From NCBI GenBank assembly GCA_005887855.1, contig VBQB01000077.1, positions 5,243-16,610 on the forward strand: a stretch of DNA of 11,368 nucleotides. Reading direction: 5' to 3'. Positions 7,431-11,368 of the stretch are shown in pieces. This DNA comes from Verrucomicrobiota bacterium (GTDB taxonomy: Bacteria > Verrucomicrobiota > Verrucomicrobiae > Chthoniobacterales > UBA10450). How positions within the stretch are numbered: position 1 is the stretch's first letter; every line of letters starts with the position of its first letter. A program made the position numbers and the translations under genes. Under the pieces are notes generated by a model that ran no database searches, was not told the origin of the DNA, and saw only the letters and a list, made by a program, of their open reading frames with translations.

Positions 7431-8401
7431 TCCGTCAGCTCTCTCGCCCAATATGTGATGATAACGTCTGCGCCGGCGCGTTTGAGCGCAGTCATGATTT
7501 CAAGAACAGCGGCTCGTTCATCCACGATTCCTTTTTCGGCTGCCGCTTTGACCATCGCGTACTCACCACTGACGTGATAAACCGCTGTTGGTTTTCCAAA
7601 ATGTTCATGCACCTGCCATAAGATGTCGATGTACGGCAAAGCCGGTTTCACCATCACGATGTCCGCTCCTTCATCGATATCCAACGCAACCTCACGCAGG
7701 GCTTCATCTGCGTTCGCGTAATCCATCTGGTAAGAACGACGGTCGCCAAATTGCGGCGGGCTCTCAGCGGCCTCGCGAAACGGGCCATAAAAAGCCGATG
7801 CAAACTTGGCCGCATAACTCATGATCCCGGTTTGATCAAAGCCGGCGCCGTCAAGCGCTTCGCGAATGGCGCCGATGCGGCCGTCCATCATATCGCTTGG
7901 CGCTACCATATCCGCGCCAGCTGCCGCGTGGGAGAGCGCAGTCTTAACCAGAAGATCGACAGTTTCATCATTGAGAACATGGAAATGATCCCCATCAATC
8001 CGCGTGACGCCGCAGTGGCCGTGACTCATGTATTCGCACAAGCAAACATCGGTGATAACGACGAGTCCCGGACATTTTGATTTGACGGCTCGCAGCGCTT
8101 TTTGGACGATCCCGTTTTCCGCGTAGGCGCCGCTGGCTTGTTCGTCTTTTTTCTCCGGAATTCCGAAAAGCAGGATCGCTTGTAACCCGCGATCCTGAGC
8201 GCGCTCCGCTTCATCGACAATCTCTTGTAACGAAAATTGGAATACACCTGGCATGCTTGCGATCGGTCGGCGCCGCTCCAATTTTTCGCTTACAAAAAGC
8301 GGCAGAACGAAATCGTGCGCGGTCAATTGTGTCTCGCGCACGAGGTTCCGCAGAGCAGGGGAACGCCGCAAACGGCGTGGTCGATGCACCAATTTTCTCA
8401 C
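7415..8401 (-). CDS. hemB: Porphobilinogen synthase (5-aminolaevulinate dehydratase), zinc type
   Basis: HemB condenses two 5-aminolaevulinate molecules to porphobilinogen, the first common pyrrole of haem and other tetrapyrroles, in the cytoplasm. Starting at GTG 8401 gives 328 residues, the normal family length. The body begins with the family pattern RPRRLRRSPALRNLVRE, followed by FVLPLFV. DVCLCEYMSHGHC carries the three zinc cysteines (120, 122, 130), so this is a zinc-dependent enzyme. The two Schiff-base lysines are present: Lys199 in MSYAAKFASAFYGP and Lys252 in MVKPALPYIDIL. The frame continues upstream to ATG 8524, but that adds about 41 poorly structured residues and leaves only 4 bp to the divergent coaX start, with no room for promoters. 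TTG 8392 and GTG 8389 are also possible starts. It is the first gene of a leftward block with the nuclease-like gene and the MFS fusion. Confidence 0.96.
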   Translation of the reverse strand: MRKLVHRPRRLRRSPALRNLVRETQLTAHDFVLPLFVSEKLERRRPIASMPGVFQFSLQEIVDEAERAQDRGLQAILLFGIPEKKDEQASGAYAENGIVQKALRAVKSKCPGLVVITDVCLCEYMSHGHCGVTRIDGDHFHVLNDETVDLLVKTALSHAAAGADMVAPSDMMDGRIGAIREALDGAGFDQTGIMSYAAKFASAFYGPFREAAESPPQFGDRRSYQMDYANADEALREVALDIDEGADIVMVKPALPYIDILWQVHEHFGKPTAVYHVSGEYAMVKAAAEKGIVDERAAVLEIMTALKRAGADVIITYWARELTEWVRG

Positions 8402-8407
8402 CGGGCA

Positions 8408-8436
8408 AGGGTACCCATTCGGCGGACGCGTCGCAA
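8408..8436 (-). promoter_or_regulatory. Possible hemB promoter
   Basis: On the minus strand TTGCGA (8436-8431), a 17-bp spacer and TACCCT (8413-8408) resemble a sigma-70-type pair, with a better -35 than -10. A start of transcription about 7 bases downstream would coincide with the chosen GTG at 8401, implying a leaderless message. This fits the lack of a ribosome site there but is only a match by eye. Confidence 0.25.
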
Positions 8437-8471
8437 GCTCGCCACAGGAGGAATCCGGTCGAGTGGTGGAC

Positions 8472-8500
8472 TTGACGGGGCGAAGAGTTCCATGTAGCGC
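8472..8500 (+). promoter_or_regulatory. Possible coaX promoter
   Basis: TTGACG (8472-8477), a 17-bp spacer, then TAGCGC (8495-8500), 28 bases before the coaX ATG. The -35 is close to consensus and the -10 is weak. It lies in the 127-bp divergent gap between hemB and coaX. Confidence 0.3.
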
Positions 8501-8528
8501 GTGCTTTGGCAGGCCGGTCTCCATCCTT

Positions 8529-9290
8529 ATGACTCGCTCGGCACGTACCCGCACGACCGACTACTTGTTGGTCGACATCAGTAATTCGTACACAAAGTTC
8601 GCTTTTGCATCGACAACGCGCATTTCGAGTCCCGTCCGAATCGCCACGGACAAACTTTCAAGCCGTCTATTTGGGCGATTCCTGACCAGACAAAAGGTGC
8701 GCAGAGTAGTCGTTTCATCAGTGGTGCCGGGAAAAAATTCTGCAGTTTCGAGCGCTGCTGGAAAAATCGGAGTGCTCTGGTTGAATTCGACCCTCAATCT
8801 GGGAGTGGGGATTGATTATCCCAAGCCGAAATCAATCGGAGCAGACAGGCTGGCGAATGCTGCGGCAGTTACAACGCTCTATGGCTGTCCTGCCATCGTC
8901 GTGGATTTTGGTACCGCGGTGACTTTTGACATTGTTTCCGATCGCTGCAATTACATTGGTGGGGTGATCGCGCCGGGGCTCGAAGCGATGACTAATTTTC
9001 TTTATCAACGAACGGCACTGCTGCCGAAGCTATCCTTGAAGGAGCCGCGACGCGCGATCGGAAGATCGACAATCGACGCGATGTTATCCGGGGCAATTTT
9101 TGGTTATCGTGGGCTGGTCCGCGAGATCATCGCCCGGGTCAGATCGGAACAGTTTCCGCGCAGAAAGGTTCATATCGTGGCCACGGGAGGCTACGCGCGG
9201 TTGATCGCGGCGCAACTGCCGGAGATCAGTGCGGTTCGTCCGCACCTGACTCTGGAAGGGCTGTGGGTCGTCGCGAATCTGAATTCATAG
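8529..9290 (+). CDS. coaX: Type III pantothenate kinase
   Basis: CoaX phosphorylates pantothenate with ATP, the first step of coenzyme A synthesis, and belongs to the ASKHA (acetate/sugar kinase-Hsc70-actin) fold. ATG 8529 gives 253 residues, the family length. Visible motifs are the phosphate loop LLVDISNSYTKFA (13-25), the pantothenate and catalytic segment GIDYPKPKSIGADRLANAAA (94-113) with catalytic Asp106 in GADR, VVDFGTAVTFDIV (124-136), GGVIAPGLEAM (144-154), ATGGYARL (218-225) and the end LTLEGLWVVANL. The phosphate loop reads DISNS where most CoaX proteins have DIGNT. An in-frame GTG at 8463 follows a perfect AGGAGG (8446-8451) by 11 bases and would add 22 residues; I prefer the ATG because the first strand starts soon after it. 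It is divergent from hemB. Confidence 0.93.
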   Translation: MTRSARTRTTDYLLVDISNSYTKFAFASTTRISSPVRIATDKLSSRLFGRFLTRQKVRRVVVSSVVPGKNSAVSSAAGKIGVLWLNSTLNLGVGIDYPKPKSIGADRLANAAAVTTLYGCPAIVVDFGTAVTFDIVSDRCNYIGGVIAPGLEAMTNFLYQRTALLPKLSLKEPRRAIGRSTIDAMLSGAIFGYRGLVREIIARVRSEQFPRRKVHIVATGGYARLIAAQLPEISAVRPHLTLEGLWVVANLNS

Positions 9291-9366
9291 TCTCGGGTGA
9301 GCCTTGGGGGCCGATCAATTAGGTTCGTGGAGTTGCGCCGAACGCAGTTTCTGCCAAAATAGGGGC

Positions 9367-9395
9367 TTGTTATTGGGCGTGAGGAAAGTTTTTAT
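9367..9395 (+). promoter_or_regulatory. Possible promoter of the TPR gene
   Basis: TTGTTA (9367-9372), a 17-bp spacer and TTTTAT (9390-9395) each match four of six consensus bases. Transcription would begin within a few bases of ATG 9405, giving a nearly leaderless message. The GAGGAAAG at 9381-9388 looks like a ribosome site but is 16 bases from the ATG, which is too far for normal use. Confidence 0.3.
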
Positions 9396-9404
9396 CGATA
9401 TTAC

Positions 9405-11368
9405 ATGAGGATTTGGAAAATCGCCGCCGTTACAGCCTTGGCGCTCAGTTCCTTTGCCGCGGACAATGTCGCCCCGACGAAATCGGAACTGGAAGACATG
9501 TACAATAGGGCGTTCCGTGCATTTGATACGAACGACTTTCCGCAGGCGCTAAAAGAGCTCGACGCGATCGATGCTCGCCAGCCCGATTTGGCGGCGTCCC
9601 AAAATCTACGTGGTGTGATTCTTATGCGGCAAGGCATTTACGATAAGGCGGAAACAGCGTTGCTTGAAGCAGCGCGGATCGATCCAAAATTTTGGAATGC
9701 GCGCTTTAACCTCGCGGAAATTCCGTTTCTCAAAAAAGATTGGACGGAAGCGCGCAATCGTTTTCAGCAGCTCCTTTCCAGCAGCAAGTCGGACCTGGCA
9801 AGCGAAGCGGCGCAGCTAATTCAATACAAGGTTCTCCTGACTTACCTGCTCGAAGGTAAAGAGAATATGGTCGACTCCATTCTGGCCAAGCTAGAGCTTT
9901 CGCCTGATACGCCAGCGGTTGATTATGTAAAGGCGGCGGTCGCCTTTCAACATAAGAATGAAAAAGAAGCAAAGGATTGGGTGGCTACGGCGGAGAAAAA
10001 ATTTTCTCCACAACTGAACAAACTTTTCGCAGAATCGCTATATGAAGTGGGCTGGCTGCAAAAGCCGGCTGGTCAAGGGCGCGCGTCCCTGCCGTTGACG
10101 ACTGCCGCCGAGCGCTCGGAAAAAACAAAGGCCCTCGCACGATCAAGATTCGAGCAAGCGCAACAAGCCCTGCGACAGCGCGACTTCGCAACTGCCCGCA
10201 AGCTGATCGACGAAGCCGATCAGACCGAAGCGAATCAGCCGGCGACTCTCAATTTGCGCGGCGAAATCTTGATGGAACAGAAAGAATTCGATGGGGCCGA
10301 GGCTGCATTCAAAAAAGCGGCCAAGCTCGATCCGAAATTCCGCGAGGCACAGTACAATCTTGCGCAAGTTCCATTTAAGAGGAAAGATTACACCAAGGCG
10401 CGGGAGCGCTTCGAGTCATTGTTTGAGCAGACGCCAGGAGGCGATAAGAATCAGGCCTCCCAGCTCATCAAATTCAAGATTTACATGACTCTTTTGCTCG
10501 AAGGAAAGGAGAGCCGGGCGCAGGCGATGATGGAGGAGTTTCAATTCACGGGCGATACGCCAGCTCTCTACTATGCTCAGGCGGCATGGGAATTTAAGCA
10601 CAACAATCCGGACAAGGCGGCCGACTGGACTGCCTCGGCGAGAAAGATTTACTCGCCAGCTTTGAATAGCGTTTTTGCGGACGCTTTTTACGATCTCGGC
10701 TGGATGCAAACTCCAGAGGTTGCGGCCGCGCCCGCGCCTGCGATCGACACAGCTAGCGCTATGGCGACGCAAACGGAGGCCAGCCCGGCAATCGAGCCCA
10801 GTCCCATTCCCGGAACGGTCGCTTCCGCAAACAAGCCAGCGAAGGAATCAACCGTCGAATCTCTGCCTCTTTCTCCGTCCACGGCTAGTCCTTCGAGTGG
10901 TGGAATGGAGGCGACTGCAGCCCAAACGGGCGAATCTTTCGCTGCACAGCCTCAGGTTGGAGCATCGAATGAATTGGCCGCGGCCGAATCCCCCGCAGCC
11001 GCCGCTTCGGTCCCAGAGGCTTTCATCGCCGGATCCCCAGTTGCGGCATCGTCACCCGCCGAAGTGCCAGTTACTGATGAAACAACGCCATCCACTCAAG
11101 TGTCGAGCGCGCCTACTGTCGCCGCGACAGCCGCTGCAGTGCCGGCTTCGGCTCGCACTCGGGAGTGGTCGGGCCCGGCCATTAGCGGGATGGCGAGCCG
11201 ACGGACGTTGCTTGTCGGCGGGTTGTTCTTGGCCGGGATCTTCCTGTTAGCCTGGGTAATCGTTCCCGAGCTTCGGCGCCGGACGTTCAATATCTCGAGT
11301 TACTTGCACCCCGGGTTCCTTGCCAAGTCTCGGAGTCTTGAAACTAATATTGTCCGTTCGGAAAACCA
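9405..11368 (+). CDS. Secreted, membrane-anchored TPR protein with duplicated module (C-terminus cut)
   Basis: The frame opens at ATG 9405 and is still open at the window edge, giving 654 visible residues. Residues 1-18 are a signal peptide (MRIWKIAAVTALALSSFA, likely cut near Ala18/19). Residues 33-221 and 249-437 are two copies of one 189-residue module that align without a gap at a fixed offset of 216 residues. By hand count about 80 positions (42%) are identical. Each copy starts with TPR helix pairs (NLRGVILM/NLRGEILM; DPKFWNARFNLAEIPF/DPKFREAQYNLAQVPF), includes LLEGKE and DTPA, and ends GWLQKP/GWMQTP. Residues about 438-599 are an Ala/Pro/Ser/Thr/Glu-rich linker. Residues 602-620 form a membrane helix (LLVGGLFLAGIFLLAWVIV) followed by Arg residues, so by the positive-inside rule the TPR part should be outside and the tail cytoplasmic. 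It probably acts as a protein-binding scaffold at the envelope; the partner is unknown. It follows coaX by 114 bp. Confidence 0.85.
   Translation, partial: MRIWKIAAVTALALSSFAADNVAPTKSELEDMYNRAFRAFDTNDFPQALKELDAIDARQPDLAASQNLRGVILMRQGIYDKAETALLEAARIDPKFWNARFNLAEIPFLKKDWTEARNRFQQLLSSSKSDLASEAAQLIQYKVLLTYLLEGKENMVDSILAKLELSPDTPAVDYVKAAVAFQHKNEKEAKDWVATAEKKFSPQLNKLFAESLYEVGWLQKPAGQGRASLPLTTAAERSEKTKALARSRFEQAQQALRQRDFATARKLIDEADQTEANQPATLNLRGEILMEQKEFDGAEAAFKKAAKLDPKFREAQYNLAQVPFKRKDYTKARERFESLFEQTPGGDKNQASQLIKFKIYMTLLLEGKESRAQAMMEEFQFTGDTPALYYAQAAWEFKHNNPDKAADWTASARKIYSPALNSVFADAFYDLGWMQTPEVAAAPAPAIDTASAMATQTEASPAIEPSPIPGTVASANKPAKESTVESLPLSPSTASPSSGGMEATAAQTGESFAAQPQVGASNELAAAESPAAAASVPEAFIAGSPVAASSPAEVPVTDETTPSTQVSSAPTVAATAAAVPASARTREWSGPAISGMASRRTLLVGGLFLAGIFLLAWVIVPELRRRTFNISSYLHPGFLAKSRSLETNIVRSEN

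Noticed and set aside
8402..8524. HemB start at ATG 8524
   Set aside because: It would add 41 residues before the usual HemB beginning and leave 4 bp to the coaX start with no promoter room.
9291..9404. A terminator after coaX
   Set aside because: I found no stem longer than 4 bp and no T-run following a stem, so readthrough into the TPR gene cannot be excluded.
10675..11250. Plus-strand open frame of 191 codons, Pro/Arg/Leu-rich
   Set aside because: It is an out-of-frame reading of the Ala/Pro-rich linker of the TPR gene; long open frames are common in such GC-rich low-complexity DNA.

Overview
This window looks like ordinary chromosome from a mid-to-high-GC Gram-negative bacterium. The best guess is a soil Verrucomicrobiota of the Chthoniobacterales/Spartobacteria type. 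That guess rests on overall protein similarity as I recall it (GpmI, the CoaX variant, the large MFS-spermidine synthase fusion) and on the scarcity of strong Shine-Dalgarno sites. It is an inference, since no marker gene proves it. I see no rRNA, tRNA, CRISPR array, insertion sequence, integrase or phage gene.

Layout: (1) The left edge holds the start of a leftward membrane glycosyltransferase (GT39/ArnT type), cut by the window. (2) Next is a leftward membrane-anchored alkaline-phosphatase homologue whose nucleophile and most metal ligands are replaced, so it is probably a pseudoenzyme. (3) Divergent from it is gpmI, a complete and intact cofactor-independent phosphoglycerate mutase. (4) Convergent with gpmI, across a 59-bp gap holding a hairpin, is a leftward block of three genes in transcription order: hemB (zinc-type porphobilinogen synthase), a PD-(D/E)XK nuclease-like protein overlapping the hemB end, and a 1076-residue fused MFS/spermidine-synthase-like membrane protein. 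(5) Divergent from hemB is coaX (type III pantothenate kinase). (6) After it, on the same strand, a secreted TPR protein with a tandemly duplicated 189-residue module, a long Ala/Pro/Ser/Thr-rich linker and a C-terminal membrane helix runs off the right edge.

The central-metabolism genes (gpmI, hemB, coaX) are housekeeping and do not form one pathway. The accessory proteins are mostly envelope proteins: the glycosyltransferase, the dead phosphatase, the MFS fusion and the TPR protein. The most unusual items are the alkaline-phosphatase pseudoenzyme, the duplicated periplasmic TPR module and the nuclease-fold gene tucked against hemB. I see no convincing new multi-gene defence or mobile system. 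All gaps between genes are under 150 bp.
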